Positions 24,839 through 34,650 of a DNA stretch of 64,000 nt are shown here, one piece after another. The position numbers and the translations under genes are program-made. This DNA comes from Gluconobacter potus (GTDB taxonomy: Bacteria; Pseudomonadota; Alphaproteobacteria; Acetobacterales; Acetobacteraceae), in NCBI RefSeq assembly GCF_015244705.1, contig NZ_JABCQF010000001.1, positions 852,401 through 916,400 on the forward strand, given 5' to 3'. The notes below the pieces were generated by a model. It did no database searches, had not been told where the DNA came from, and saw only the letters and a program-made list of their open reading frames with translations. Position 1 is the stretch's first letter. Each line of letters begins with the position of its first letter.

Positions 24839-27265
24839 TCATTTCTGATCGGGCAGGGCGTAGGCGATGATGTCGTCGCCCATGCGGGTCGGGAACGAGT
24901 TGTGTCCGCCTGCATAGGTCACGATGTACTGCTTGCCGTTGATGGCATAGGTGATCGGCGTTGCCTGGGCACCAGCCGGCAGACGGTCCTGCCATAGCAC
25001 CTTGCCCGTCGTCAGGTTGTACGCACGGATGTAGTAATCCATGGACGCCGTCAGGAAGCCGAGATTGCCAGCCGTGGAGAGCGGGCCACCGAGGCTCGGG
25101 ACACCGATCTTGATCGGCGGCAGCGGGATCGGCAGGGAGCTGCCATACATCGAGTCACGCAGGGTGCCGTTGCGGTGCTGCCAGACGACCTTGTTGGTCT
25201 TCAGGTCAATACCGGCGACATAACCCCAGGGCGGCGTGCGGCAGGGCATCTTGATGCCGAACGGCAGCAGCACCGGATCCAGGAACGGATGCAGATTGAC
25301 GGCATACGGAATGCCATAGTTGTGCTGCAGGCCGGTTTCACCACCCGTCCCCTTGGCATTTTCTTCAGGCCAGAGCGGGTTGCCCGGTCCGCGGGGAACA
25401 AGCTGGGAGACGAACGGCAGGGAGATCGGGTTGGCGAAAGCCACCTGACGCTGCGGATCGACAGCCAGACCACCCCATTCGAACATTCCCAGATCACCCG
25501 GGAAGATGAGCGAGCCCTTGAGCGACGGCGGCGTGAAGGGGCCTTCGTAGCGCAGGGTGTGGAAATAGATGCTGCAGAACATCTGGTCGAAGATCGTGCC
25601 GCCCCAGATATCGGAGTCGTTCAGCGGGTTCTTCGGACGCAGGGTCAGCTGCGACATCGGCTGGGTCGGGCTGGTGTGGTCACCCGGAGCAGCACCCTGG
25701 GGAACCGGGGTTTCCGGAGCCGGGACGATTTCCTTGCCGGTACGACGGTCGAGGACGAAAATGTCGCCGGTCTTGGTCGGAGCGTAGATGGCCGGAACAA
25801 GCGTGCCGTCCTTCTGCGTTACGTCCACGAGGCTCGGCTGGGACGGAACGTCCATGTCCCACAGATCGTGATGAACGGTCTGGTAGAACCAGGCGAGCTT
25901 GCCCGTATCGGCGTTCAGCGCAACGATACCCGGAGCGAAACGCTCGGAATCCTTCGTGCGGTCACCGCCCCACTGGTCGGGAGTCCCCACGCCCATCGGG
26001 ATGTACACGAGGTTCAGGTTGGCGTCGTAGGACGACACGATCCAGGAGTTCGGGGAGTTCGGGTGGAAGACAGGGTGGCTGTCATCCGGAAGCTGGTTCG
26101 GATCCGGGTTGGATGCATCGAACACCCAGACGCGCTTGCCGGTGTAGACGTCGAATGCCTGCGTGGCGCCAGAAGCCTGCTTGACCGAGCCGTTATCGGT
26201 GATGGCGCTGTTGGCGATGATCAGCTTGTTCGTGATGACCGGCGGGGACGTCGGCTCGTACTGGCCGGGCGTCGTGTAAGGCTGGTTCGGAACGCGCAGA
26301 TCGATCTCGCCGTTGTTGCCGAAGCCGGAGCAGGTCTTGCCCGTGTCGGCATCGACTTCAACCAGACGGCCATCGTTGACCGGCAGGATGATGCGCTTGG
26401 CGCAGTCCGTCGGAGCAGGATTGCCATCGGAATCCGTGGCATTGGCCGGCGTTTCGTGGAAGCTGACGCCACGGCAGGTCAGATGCTGGAAGCCAGGGTT
26501 GATCTGGAGCTTCGGATCGTAGACCCACTTGACGTTACCGGTGGCACCATCAACCGCAAACAGCTTCTGATGCAGCGAGCACATATAAAGCGTGTTGTTG
26601 AACTCGATCGGGGTCGCTTCGTTCGTCGCTTCGCCCGGGTCATTGGAGTTCATCATATCCTTGGTGTGGATATGCCATGCGACCTTGAGGTTGCTGACGT
26701 TGGACGCGTTGATCTGGTTCAGCGGGGACCAGCGGTCACCGGCCTGTGTACGACCATAAGCGTGCCACTCGCTGGCCGGGACGTTGTCCGGGTCGGCGGG
26801 GGAGGCGTTTGCGATCTGCGTCGGCAGTTCGCCGCTGATGTCATGCGGGTCGGTGAAGAGGCTGGCGAACAGGGCCAGAACCGCAACGCCAACGGCGCCG
26901 GCGAGCGGCAGGACGGTCGTCCGCGTGCCACCGATCTGGCGCGAGACGAACGGCAGCAGCAGCCAGATGCCGAGGATGATGACGATGTCCGAGCGCGGGA
27001 TCAGGGCCCAGATGTCGAGACCGACAACGGTGAGTTCCCAGATGACCGTTCCGAAGACGACGACTGCGAACAGATAGAGGGCAGCCGGATTGCGCCGGAA
27101 TGAGAGGAAAGCCGTGGCGAGAAGTGCCAGGCCAAGGATGACATAATAAAGAGGGCCGCCGATGGCAGCGACCCATGCGCCGCCTACGGTAAGGATCGCG
27201 CCGCAAAGCGCGAATACCGCGGCCGTAATCAGGGCCCAGAGCCCTGGCCGGGATGTTGTGCTCAT
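24839..27265 (-). CDS. gcd: Membrane-bound PQQ-dependent glucose dehydrogenase
   Basis: 808 residues from ATG 27265 (after AGGAACATC), the expected size for this enzyme. It oxidises glucose to gluconolactone in the periplasm and passes electrons to ubiquinone. Five N-terminal helices (about residues 10-140) anchor the eight-bladed beta-propeller. Catalytic and PQQ/Ca features seen include HHDLWDMDVPSQP at about residues 465-475, and PTKTGDIFVLDRRTG, the Lys-containing segment that contacts PQQ. Upstream in-frame codons to 27334 are ignored because the transmembrane start fits ATG 27265. This is the signature enzyme of oxidative fermentation in Gluconobacter. Confidence 0.97.
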   Translation of the reverse strand: MSTTSRPGLWALITAAVFALCGAILTVGGAWVAAIGGPLYYVILGLALLATAFLSFRRNPAALYLFAVVVFGTVIWELTVVGLDIWALIPRSDIVIILGIWLLLPFVSRQIGGTRTTVLPLAGAVGVAVLALFASLFTDPHDISGELPTQIANASPADPDNVPASEWHAYGRTQAGDRWSPLNQINASNVSNLKVAWHIHTKDMMNSNDPGEATNEATPIEFNNTLYMCSLHQKLFAVDGATGNVKWVYDPKLQINPGFQHLTCRGVSFHETPANATDSDGNPAPTDCAKRIILPVNDGRLVEVDADTGKTCSGFGNNGEIDLRVPNQPYTTPGQYEPTSPPVITNKLIIANSAITDNGSVKQASGATQAFDVYTGKRVWVFDASNPDPNQLPDDSHPVFHPNSPNSWIVSSYDANLNLVYIPMGVGTPDQWGGDRTKDSERFAPGIVALNADTGKLAWFYQTVHHDLWDMDVPSQPSLVDVTQKDGTLVPAIYAPTKTGDIFVLDRRTGKEIVPAPETPVPQGAAPGDHTSPTQPMSQLTLRPKNPLNDSDIWGGTIFDQMFCSIYFHTLRYEGPFTPPSLKGSLIFPGDLGMFEWGGLAVDPQRQVAFANPISLPFVSQLVPRGPGNPLWPEENAKGTGGETGLQHNYGIPYAVNLHPFLDPVLLPFGIKMPCRTPPWGYVAGIDLKTNKVVWQHRNGTLRDSMYGSSLPIPLPPIKIGVPSLGGPLSTAGNLGFLTASMDYYIRAYNLTTGKVLWQDRLPAGAQATPITYAINGKQYIVTYAGGHNSFPTRMGDDIIAYALPDQK

Positions 27266-27575
27266 GATGTTCCTGGATCTGTTGTTCTGATGCATCACGG
27301 TGACTTCCGGACAAAGCACATGGATGGGCGTCAAGGGTCAAGATGTCAGAAGGTTCATCTTGCTCACGTCACTGTGAGGACTTTCACGTCGTCGTGACTT
27401 GAGGAAAGGAAGGACTTATGATTGAGCGTTCAAGAAAATAATGCGCTTGCAGGCCACTTGGGCTTACGATAAGGACACCGCTTCCGCGCACGCGTCCGGG
27501 CCACGAGTGGCATGCCCGGCCGTGCAGAGTCTCTGCAGGATGCAGGACCAATCGTTTACGGCGAGGGAGACCGAA
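27266..27575. other. 310-bp intergenic region between gcd and rpmI
   Basis: Non-coding stretch holding the divergent promoters of gcd (minus) and rpmI-rplT (plus). I see no convincing -35/-10 pair and no clear ribosomal-protein leader. infC is not upstream of rpmI here. A purine-rich GGGAGACC ribosome site precedes rpmI. Confidence 0.6.
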
Positions 27576-27776
27576 ATGCCCAAGATGAAGACCAAGTCGT
27601 CGGTCAAGAAGCGGTTCAAGATCACCGCGACCGGCAAAGTGATGTGTGGCCCGGGCAACAAGCGCCATGGCCTTATCAACCGTCCGCAGAAGATGAAGCG
27701 CACCAACCGTGGTCCCCAGACCATGACGGACATGGATGCGAAGACAATCAAGCAGTGGGCGCCCTACGGGCTCTGA
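27576..27776 (+). CDS. rpmI: 50S ribosomal protein L35
   Basis: 66 residues beginning [22 protein letters not shown], the standard L35 N-terminus; Lys/Arg-rich. An in-frame stretch back to 27441 is rejected because L35 always starts at this Met and GAGGGAGACCGAA precedes it. Followed by rplT after 13 bp, the usual order. Confidence 0.97.
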   Translation: MPKMKTKSSVKKRFKITATGKVMCGPGNKRHGLINRPQKMKRTNRGPQTMTDMDAKTIKQWAPYGL

Positions 27777-27789
27777 GGAGATAAGGTAA

Positions 27790-28146
27790 ATGGCACGTGT
27801 CAAGCGGGGCGTAACGTCACACGCCCGTCACAAGAAGGTTCTCGAGCTCGCCAAGGGCTATCGCGGCCGTTCGTCCACGAACTACCGTATTGCTCTGGAG
27901 CGCGTCGAGAAGGCGCTGCGTTATGCGTATCGTGACCGTCGCAACAAGAAGCGTGATTTCCGCGCCCTGTGGATCCAGCGTATCAACGCTGCCGTCCGCG
28001 AGCATGGTCTGACGTACAGCCGCTTCATCAATGGTCTGGACAAGGCTGGCATCGAGATCGACCGTAAGGTCCTCGCCGCCATCGCTTTTGACGATAGCGC
28101 CGCTTTCGGTGAAATCGTGAAGAAGGCCCAGGCCGCTCTCGGCTGA
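27790..28146 (+). CDS. rplT: 50S ribosomal protein L20
   Basis: 118 residues, full length, [24 protein letters not shown] and [21 protein letters not shown] being diagnostic. L20 binds 23S rRNA early in 50S assembly and in many bacteria represses its own operon. Ribosome site GAGGAGATAAGGTAA. A hairpin with a T-rich tail follows. Confidence 0.98.
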   Translation: MARVKRGVTSHARHKKVLELAKGYRGRSSTNYRIALERVEKALRYAYRDRRNKKRDFRALWIQRINAAVREHGLTYSRFINGLDKAGIEIDRKVLAAIAFDDSAAFGEIVKKAQAALG

Positions 28147-28185
28147 GCTTTTCCGGCTTGATCCCCCTGGGGGTCTGGTGACTGG

Positions 28186-28220
28186 CGGGCCGTCCTGTTA
28201 TCAGGACGGCCCGTTTTGTT
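28186..28220 (+). terminator. Terminator or attenuator between rplT and pheS
   Basis: Perfect 12-bp stem CGGGCCGTCCTG / CAGGACGGCCCG with a 4-nt loop followed by TTTTGTT. It sits 24 bp before the pheS start, so it may end the rpmI-rplT transcript or attenuate read-through into pheST. Confidence 0.8.
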
Positions 28221-28243
28221 TTGTGCTGCAGGGGATGGGCGGT

Positions 28244-29314
28244 ATGGCTGACGATCTCGATATACTCAGAAATGACACGCTGGCTGCGCTGGCCGGAGCG
28301 CAGGATCGCGCCCAGTGGGACGCGATCCGCGTCGGAACGCTGGGCAAGTCCGGTGCGCTGACCGGTCTGCTCAAACAGCTGGGCAGGCTGGAGCCGCAGG
28401 AGCGCAAAGAGCGCGGTCAGGCGCTGAACCGTCTGCGCGACGAGCTGACGGCAGCTATCGAGGCCCGTGGGCGCGATATCGAGGAAGAGGCGCTTCAGGC
28501 CCGTCTGCGCTCCGAGCGCGTGGACGTGACGATGCCGGCGCCTGCGGTTGTCACGGGCACCATCCATCCCATCAGCCGGACCATTGAGGAAATGACGGCC
28601 ATTTTCGGCGCGATGGGCTTCTCCGTCGCCGAAGGGCCGGACATCGAGAGCCAGTGGCATAATTTCTCGGCCCTCAATACGCCGGAGCATCATCCTGCCC
28701 GGACCGAGCACGACACGTTCTATCTGCCACCGAAGAATGAGGGCGGGGAGCCGCGGGTTCTGCGGACGCAGACCTCTGGTGTGCAGATCCGCACCATGCT
28801 CGGCTCAAAGCCACCGATCCGGATCATTGCACCGGGTCGTACCTATCGTGCCGATCATGATGCGACCCATTCGCCGATGTTCCATCAGTGCGAAGGCCTC
28901 GTGGTCGATCGCAACATCACGCTTGGCCATCTCAAGGGCTGCCTGATCGAGTTCCTGCGCGTTTATTTCGACAAGCCGAACCTGCCTGTCCGTTTCCGGG
29001 CGTCCTATTTCCCGTTCACCGAGCCTTCCATGGAAGTTGATATCGGCTGGTCGAAGGCGACCGGCGAAATCGGTGGCGGGTCTGACTGGCTTGAGGTTCT
29101 GGGATCAGGAATGATTCATCCGCGGGTTCTGGCAAACTGTGGCCTGGATCCGTCCGAATGGCAGGGCTTTGCGTTCGGGATGGGGATCGAGCGTCTGGCG
29201 ATGCTGAAGAACGGCATCCCCGATCTGCGGTCTTTTTACGAAAGCGATCTGCGCTGGCTGCGTCATTACGGATTTTCGGCGTTCTCGCCTGCCACGCTGA
29301 CGGAGGGCGTGTGA
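28244..29314 (+). CDS. pheS: Phenylalanyl-tRNA synthetase alpha subunit
   Basis: 356 residues from ATG 28244 (MADDLDILRNDTLAALAG) behind GGGGATGGGCGG; ATG 28235 is an alternative. Class II synthetase: coiled-coil N-terminus, then motif 2 (RIIAPGRTYRADHDATHSPMFHQCEG) and motif 3 (FAFGMGIERLAMLKNGIPDLR). Works as an alpha2beta2 tetramer with PheT, whose ATG follows 1 bp after this stop. Confidence 0.97.
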   Translation: MADDLDILRNDTLAALAGAQDRAQWDAIRVGTLGKSGALTGLLKQLGRLEPQERKERGQALNRLRDELTAAIEARGRDIEEEALQARLRSERVDVTMPAPAVVTGTIHPISRTIEEMTAIFGAMGFSVAEGPDIESQWHNFSALNTPEHHPARTEHDTFYLPPKNEGGEPRVLRTQTSGVQIRTMLGSKPPIRIIAPGRTYRADHDATHSPMFHQCEGLVVDRNITLGHLKGCLIEFLRVYFDKPNLPVRFRASYFPFTEPSMEVDIGWSKATGEIGGGSDWLEVLGSGMIHPRVLANCGLDPSEWQGFAFGMGIERLAMLKNGIPDLRSFYESDLRWLRHYGFSAFSPATLTEGV

Positions 29315-29315
29315 C

Positions 29316-31784
29316 ATGAAGTTCTCTCTTTCCTGGCTGCGCGAACATCTTGATTTTACGGCTTCTGTTGAAGAGATCTGTGCCCGGCTGAATGTCATCG
29401 GGCTTGAGGTCGAGGGTGTTGAAAACCCCGCTGACCGTCTGGTGGGTTTCCGGACCGCCAAGATCGTCGAAGCGCACCGCCATCCGGATGCGGACCGGCT
29501 TCAGGTCTGCCGGGTTGCTGCGGGCGCCGGCTTTGAAGATGTGCAGGTCGTTTGCGGTGCGCCGAATGCGCGGGCTGGCCTGCATGTGATCTTTGCGACG
29601 CCGGGCACGTATGTTCCGGGGCTCGACATCACCATCAAGAAGGGCAAGATCCGCGGGCAGGACAGTGGCGGCATGCTGTGTTCGCTCCGTGAGCTCGGGA
29701 TCGGTGAGGAAAGCAATGGCATTGCCGAGCTTTCTGAAGCGGCTCCGATCGGAGAGTCCTACGCCGCTTATGCCGAGCTGGATGATCCGGTCATCGAAAT
29801 CGCCATCACGCCCAACCGTGGTGACGCGCTCAGCATCCGGGGCATTGCGCGGGATCTGGCAGCTGGCGGGATCGGGCATCTGAAGCCCTGGTTGACCGAA
29901 GCGATGGAAGGGGATTTTCCGTCGCCGCTGACGTGGAAGACCGAGCATCCGGCCTGTCCGTATATCGTCGGGCGTGTGATCCGGGGTGTGAAGAACGGTC
30001 CGAGCCCGGACTGGCTGCAGCGTCGTCTGGAATCGGTCGGGGTCAAGCCGATCTCGGCGCTCGTCGATGTGACGAACTACCTCACTTATGATCTCGGCCG
30101 TCCGCTGCATGTCTTTGATGTTGCAAAACTTAAAGGCGATACGCTGACGGTGACGCATGCGGCCCGTGAGACCTTTACGGGGCTTGATGGGCGCGAATAT
30201 GTGCTTGGCACCGAGGACATGGTCATTGTCGATGAAGCCGGTGTGCAGTCGCTCGCCGGGCTGATTGGTGGTGAGAGCAGCGGCGTGGATGCGAACACGA
30301 CCGATGTGTTCGTGGAATCCGCCCTCTTCGATCCTGTGCGGATTGCCCTGACGGGCCGTCGTCTGGCCATTCACACCGATGCGCGGCAGCGTTTCGAGCG
30401 CGGGATTGATCCGGCGCAGGTTCTCAACGGACTTGAAGCCGCGACGGTCATGATCCGCGATCTGTGTGGCGGTGAAGTCAGCGAGATCACCGAGGCTGGC
30501 GCCCTTCCGGACTGGAAGCGGACGGCGACGCTGCGGTTCGAGCGTCTGAAGACACTGGGTGGTGTGGATATCGCGGCTGACGATGCCGTGCGCTCCCTTG
30601 AGCATCTGGGCTTTGAGGTGACGGAACGGACGGAAGACGCCGCGACGTTCCTGGTGCCGTCCTGGCGCAATGACATTGCCTCGGGGCAGGTTCTGGCACA
30701 GGCCCCGACGCTGGATGAAGACGTGGCCATTCGCGCTGCCAGCCATGTTCAGGCAATAGAAGCGGAATGCGATCTGCTTGAGGAAGTGCTGCGGCTTTAC
30801 GGTCTGGACAATGTTCCGGCGGTTGCGCTGCCGCAGACGACGGTTGTGCCCGCTCCGGCTGTCACGCCGCTTCAGGCGCGTGCGGCCCTGCTGCGTCGTG
30901 TCTGTGCGGCACGCGGACTGACCGAGACGGTCGGGTTCTCGTTCGTGGCGCAGGATGATGCGGCTCTGTTCGGTGATGTGCCGGAAACCCAGCATCTGCT
31001 GAACCCGATTGCCACTGATCTGGATCAGCTTCGTCCGACGCCGCTGATCAATCTGGCGCGGGCCCTGTCACGCAATCTGGCCCGTGGTCTGGGCCTGTCG
31101 GGCGAGGGTGCGCTGTTCGAGGTTGGACCGAGCTTCGATGCGACCGGACAGCATCTGCGTCTGGCGGGTCTGCGGGCTGGTCTGACGGCGCGTGAGCCGG
31201 GTGTTGCGGCGCATGAAGCGACGCTCTGGGAGGCGAAGGCCGATCTTACGGCGGCTCTTGTTGCGCTGGGTGTGCCGGAAGCGGCGCTGTCGGTTACGGC
31301 TGATGCGCCGGGATTCTATCATCCGGGCCGGTCGGGCCAGGTGCGGCAGGGGCCGAAGATGGTTCTGGGGACGTTTGGTGAACTGCATCCGCGTGTCGCG
31401 CGGGCGCTGGGACTGAGCGGAACCGTGGTGGCGTTCGAGGTCTATCTGGATCAGGTGCCGCTGCCGAAGGCCAAGCGCAAAGCCGCGCCTGTCCTATCGC
31501 CGTTGCAGCCTGTCCGTCGTGACTTCGCTTTCGTGGCGGGGCCGGATGTGGAAATCCAGGCGGTTCTGAAGGCCGCGCGGATGGCGGATCGCAATCTGGT
31601 GCAGGATGTCCGGCTGTTTGACGTGTTCGAGGGCGGCAGTCTGCCGGAAGGGCATCGTTCGCTCGGTGTGGAAGTGGTCTTGCAGCCACAGAGCGAGAGT
31701 CTTACGGATACGCAGCTTGAAGCGGTTTCCAAATCGGTGGAAGCTGCGGTTCTCAAGGCAACAGGGGCTGTGCTGCGTCGATGA
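29316..31784 (+). CDS. pheT: Phenylalanyl-tRNA synthetase beta subunit
   Basis: 822 residues, full length. The N-terminal tRNA-binding OB domain (VCGAPNARAGLHVIFATPG), B3/B4 editing domain, B5 domain and C-terminal anticodon-binding ferredoxin fold (PVRRDFAFV...LFDVFEGGSLPEGHRSLGVEV) occur in order. Overlaps lpxB by 4 bp. Confidence 0.97.
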   Translation: MKFSLSWLREHLDFTASVEEICARLNVIGLEVEGVENPADRLVGFRTAKIVEAHRHPDADRLQVCRVAAGAGFEDVQVVCGAPNARAGLHVIFATPGTYVPGLDITIKKGKIRGQDSGGMLCSLRELGIGEESNGIAELSEAAPIGESYAAYAELDDPVIEIAITPNRGDALSIRGIARDLAAGGIGHLKPWLTEAMEGDFPSPLTWKTEHPACPYIVGRVIRGVKNGPSPDWLQRRLESVGVKPISALVDVTNYLTYDLGRPLHVFDVAKLKGDTLTVTHAARETFTGLDGREYVLGTEDMVIVDEAGVQSLAGLIGGESSGVDANTTDVFVESALFDPVRIALTGRRLAIHTDARQRFERGIDPAQVLNGLEAATVMIRDLCGGEVSEITEAGALPDWKRTATLRFERLKTLGGVDIAADDAVRSLEHLGFEVTERTEDAATFLVPSWRNDIASGQVLAQAPTLDEDVAIRAASHVQAIEAECDLLEEVLRLYGLDNVPAVALPQTTVVPAPAVTPLQARAALLRRVCAARGLTETVGFSFVAQDDAALFGDVPETQHLLNPIATDLDQLRPTPLINLARALSRNLARGLGLSGEGALFEVGPSFDATGQHLRLAGLRAGLTAREPGVAAHEATLWEAKADLTAALVALGVPEAALSVTADAPGFYHPGRSGQVRQGPKMVLGTFGELHPRVARALGLSGTVVAFEVYLDQVPLPKAKRKAAPVLSPLQPVRRDFAFVAGPDVEIQAVLKAARMADRNLVQDVRLFDVFEGGSLPEGHRSLGVEVVLQPQSESLTDTQLEAVSKSVEAAVLKATGAVLRR

Positions 31785-33028
31785 ACTCTCTTCCAGAATC
31801 CGGATCTGACGGACAGTCCTCGGCGGACCCTTCCCAAAAGGCCACGCCTTTGCCCCGTTACGGGCGAGTGATCTGGATTCTGGCGGGTGAGGCCAGCGGG
31901 GACGTGATTGGCGCGCGTCTCATGCAGGCACTCCATGCGCAGGACCCGTCGCTGGTTTTTGCCGGTGTCGGGGGCGGGCGCATGGAAGCGCTCGGGCTGC
32001 ACAGCCTGTTTCCCATGAGCGATCTGGCAGTGATGGGGCTGGTCGAGGTCGTGCCCCGTCTGCGGCAGCTCTCCCAGCGTCTGCTCGAAGCCGTGCAGGA
32101 TATCGAACTGCGCAAGCCGGATCTGGTCGTGACGATCGACAGCCCGGGCTTTACCCTGCGGCTGCTTCAGAAAATCGAGCGTTCAGGTATCAAGCGCGTG
32201 CATTATGTCGCGCCGCAGGTCTGGGCCTGGCGTGAAAACCGGGTCAAGGAGTTCCCGGGGCTCTGGGACAGGTTGCTTTGCCTCCTGCCGTTCGAACCGG
32301 AGTGGTTTGCACAGCGTGGGCTGGAAGGGCGGTTTGTCGGGCATCCGGTGCTTCAGTCCGGTGTGCGGCAGGGGAATGCCCAGCGTTTCCGGCTGCGGCA
32401 CAATATTCCGGCTCATGCGCCGGTCGTGATCCTGATGCCAGGCAGCCGGCGTTCGGAAGCGCCCCGGCTTCTGCCAGTGTTCCGCAAGATGCTGGATATC
32501 CTGCGGGTGCAGTATCCGGATATCTGTCCGGTCATTCCGGTGGCGCCCGTGATTGCGCCGACGATCCGCCAGCTGATCCGCAAATGGCCGATCCAGCCGC
32601 ATATCGTCACTGACATTCATGACAAGCATGATGCGTTTGCGGCGGCACAGTGCGCCCTGACCAAGTCAGGGACGTCCACGCTTGAGCTTGCGATGGGCAA
32701 TGTGCCGATGGCGGTGACGTATCGCGTCAACCCGGTGACGGCGACGATTGCGCGGCGTCTGATCAAGGTGCCGCATGTGGCGATGGTCAATCTGCTGGCA
32801 GGGCGGGAAGTGGTGCCTGAACTGCTTCAGGAAAACTGCACGCCAAAGAAGCTGGCCGAGACGGTTTCGAAGCTGCTGAGCGATCCGCAGATGGTGGAAA
32901 AGCAGCGCATGGCATTTGCCGATGTGCTCGATAAGCTCTCGCCGCCTGTGGGCACGCCTGCGGATGCAGCGGCGGCCGAGATCATGGACCTTCTGAACGA
33001 ACCGGTTTCCCGGTCGTCCAGAAGCTGA
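31781..33028 (+). CDS. lpxB: Lipid-A-disaccharide synthase
   Basis: 415 residues. Joins UDP-2,3-diacylglucosamine to lipid X to form the lipid A disaccharide at the inner membrane. Conserved blocks: ILAGEASGDVIGARLM, VVTIDSPGFTLRL, HYVAPQVWAWRENRV, FVGHPVLQ and LTKSGTSTLELAMGNVPMAVTYR. An N-terminal 25-residue polar extension is unusual but not disruptive. The ATG overlaps the pheT stop (ATGA), an uncommon partnership because lpxB normally follows lpxA/lpxI. Ends 4 bp from the convergent trpS. Confidence 0.95.
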   Translation: MNSLPESGSDGQSSADPSQKATPLPRYGRVIWILAGEASGDVIGARLMQALHAQDPSLVFAGVGGGRMEALGLHSLFPMSDLAVMGLVEVVPRLRQLSQRLLEAVQDIELRKPDLVVTIDSPGFTLRLLQKIERSGIKRVHYVAPQVWAWRENRVKEFPGLWDRLLCLLPFEPEWFAQRGLEGRFVGHPVLQSGVRQGNAQRFRLRHNIPAHAPVVILMPGSRRSEAPRLLPVFRKMLDILRVQYPDICPVIPVAPVIAPTIRQLIRKWPIQPHIVTDIHDKHDAFAAAQCALTKSGTSTLELAMGNVPMAVTYRVNPVTATIARRLIKVPHVAMVNLLAGREVVPELLQENCTPKKLAETVSKLLSDPQMVEKQRMAFADVLDKLSPPVGTPADAAAAEIMDLLNEPVSRSSRS

Positions 33029-33032
33029 GATT

Positions 33033-34022
33033 TTAGCGCAGGAAGCCGACGAGACGTTCGGCTTCCCGGACGATCGGTTCTGAGATGCTGTTGGCGCGTT
33101 CGGCGCCGGCGCGCAGAACCGACAGAAGATGTGCCTCGTCCTGAAGCAGGCGCTGTGTTTCGCTGGCAACCGGCGCCAGACGCTCGACCAGAAGATCGGC
33201 GAGGGCGTTCTTGAACGGGCCGAAGCCCTGACCGCTGAAATGGCCGAGGACAGCGGCCGGCGTTTCATCCGACATCGCAGCATAGATCGAGACGAGATTT
33301 CGGGCTTCCGGGCGCTCGCTCAGGCCGTCCATTTCGCTGGGAAGCGGTTCGGAATCGGTCTTGGCACGGCGGATCTTCAGGGCAATGTCGTCGGCTGTGT
33401 CGGTCAGGACGATCCGGCTCTGTTCGGACGGGTCAGACTTGGACATCTTCTTGCTGCCGTCACGCAGGCTCATGACGCGGGCTGCGGCGGGGGGGATGAA
33501 TGCTTCGACCTGCGGGAAGAACTCCACGCCCATGTCGTGATTGAATTTCTGGGCGATGTCGTTGGTGAGCTCGATATGCTGGCGCTGGTCTTCGCCCACG
33601 GGCACGCGGGTCGCGTGGAAAGCAAGAATGTCGGCCGCCATCAGGTTTGGATAGACATACAGACCGGCCGAATGGTTTTCGCGGTTCTTGCCGGCCTTGT
33701 CCTTGAACTGGGTCATGCGGTTGAGCCAGCCGAGGCGGGAGACGCAGTTGAAAATCCAGCCGAGGCGGGCATGGGCGCTGACGGCGGACTGGTTGTACAG
33801 TCGCGTGGGCTCGATCCCGGCTGCGAGAAGGCAGGCTGTTGAGCCCAGCGTCTGCTCGCGCAGGGTCTGCGGGTCCCAGGGCATGGTGATGGAATGCAGA
33901 TCCACCAGACAGAAGACGCAGTCATGATCTGCCTGCAGCGTGACCCAGTTGCGGATCGCTCCGAGATAGTTGCCCAGATGGGGAATGCCGGTTGGCTGGA
34001 TGCCGGAAAAGACGCGCTGCAT
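33033..34022 (-). CDS. trpS: Tryptophanyl-tRNA synthetase
   Basis: 329 residues, class I synthetase. HIGH-type motif GIPHLGNYLGAI at residues 12-23 and KMSKS at SKKMSKSDPSE; the GEDQRQHIELT segment is also diagnostic. Ends tail-to-tail with lpxB. Confidence 0.97.
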   Translation of the reverse strand: MQRVFSGIQPTGIPHLGNYLGAIRNWVTLQADHDCVFCLVDLHSITMPWDPQTLREQTLGSTACLLAAGIEPTRLYNQSAVSAHARLGWIFNCVSRLGWLNRMTQFKDKAGKNRENHSAGLYVYPNLMAADILAFHATRVPVGEDQRQHIELTNDIAQKFNHDMGVEFFPQVEAFIPPAAARVMSLRDGSKKMSKSDPSEQSRIVLTDTADDIALKIRRAKTDSEPLPSEMDGLSERPEARNLVSIYAAMSDETPAAVLGHFSGQGFGPFKNALADLLVERLAPVASETQRLLQDEAHLLSVLRAGAERANSISEPIVREAERLVGFLR

Positions 34023-34070
34023 GAATTCAGTCTTCAGTTTCTGAAAAAATCAGGGAAGGGGTGATGCGTT

Positions 34071-34556
34071 TCATCGAACGGGCGTCTGCAGGTCCAGCTT
34101 CTGGCGTTCCTGCAGAACCTCGGACGCAGACATCGGGTGTGTGCGGGCAGTAGCAATGTCCGCGGCTGTGAAGGTCGGAGCCGTGCCGGATATTTCCTGA
34201 CTCGCGACAAAGGTCAGAATACGGGCGATCTCGTCGTTGGGCAGACGCTGGAAAGACGGCATGGCACCGTTGTAATGGCCGCCACCGGCCGTGATGGAGC
34301 CATCCAGTCCGTAAAGCAGGACATCGACGAGATAGTGATGACCGGCAGGCGTTTGTGCAATCGGGCCGACGCGTCCGAAAATGGGGGCGATTTCAGAGAC
34401 CTGACCATGGCCGCCGTGATGGCAGATGCTGCACTCATTGGAGTATTCGCGCGGGGCCTGGATACGGTTTTCCCACGCATGGCCGATCACGAAGACAATC
34501 ACCATGGAAATGGCGAGAAACAGGGGAAGCCGGATAGCGGGGTCAATTCTGATCAC
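34071..34556 (-). CDS. Membrane-anchored c-type cytochrome
   Basis: 161 residues. A single uncleaved N-terminal helix (about 10-26) anchors a periplasmic class I cytochrome c domain. Heme site C42-S-I-C45-H46 and likely axial Met99 in YNGAMPSFQRL. The HHGGHG stretch after the heme motif is rich in His. The mono-heme domain resembles the small cytochromes that pass electrons to or from dehydrogenases; no partner gene is adjacent, so its redox partner is unknown. Divergent from the thymidine kinase gene. Confidence 0.85.
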   Translation of the reverse strand: MIRIDPAIRLPLFLAISMVIVFVIGHAWENRIQAPREYSNECSICHHGGHGQVSEIAPIFGRVGPIAQTPAGHHYLVDVLLYGLDGSITAGGGHYNGAMPSFQRLPNDEIARILTFVASQEISGTAPTFTAADIATARTHPMSASEVLQERQKLDLQTPVR

Positions 34557-34650
34557 ACTGTCGTTGTGGCATTTTCAGAGGCGTTTCAGCAAGGCCGGGC
34601 TTGGCAAAACACTCGGAATAGGGCTCATGGCGCTATCGGAAGGAGCAATC

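Noticed and set aside
25175..27103. 642-codon plus-strand open frame opposite glucose dehydrogenase
   Set aside because: It is a shadow of gcd; the minus-strand protein matches the whole enzyme family.
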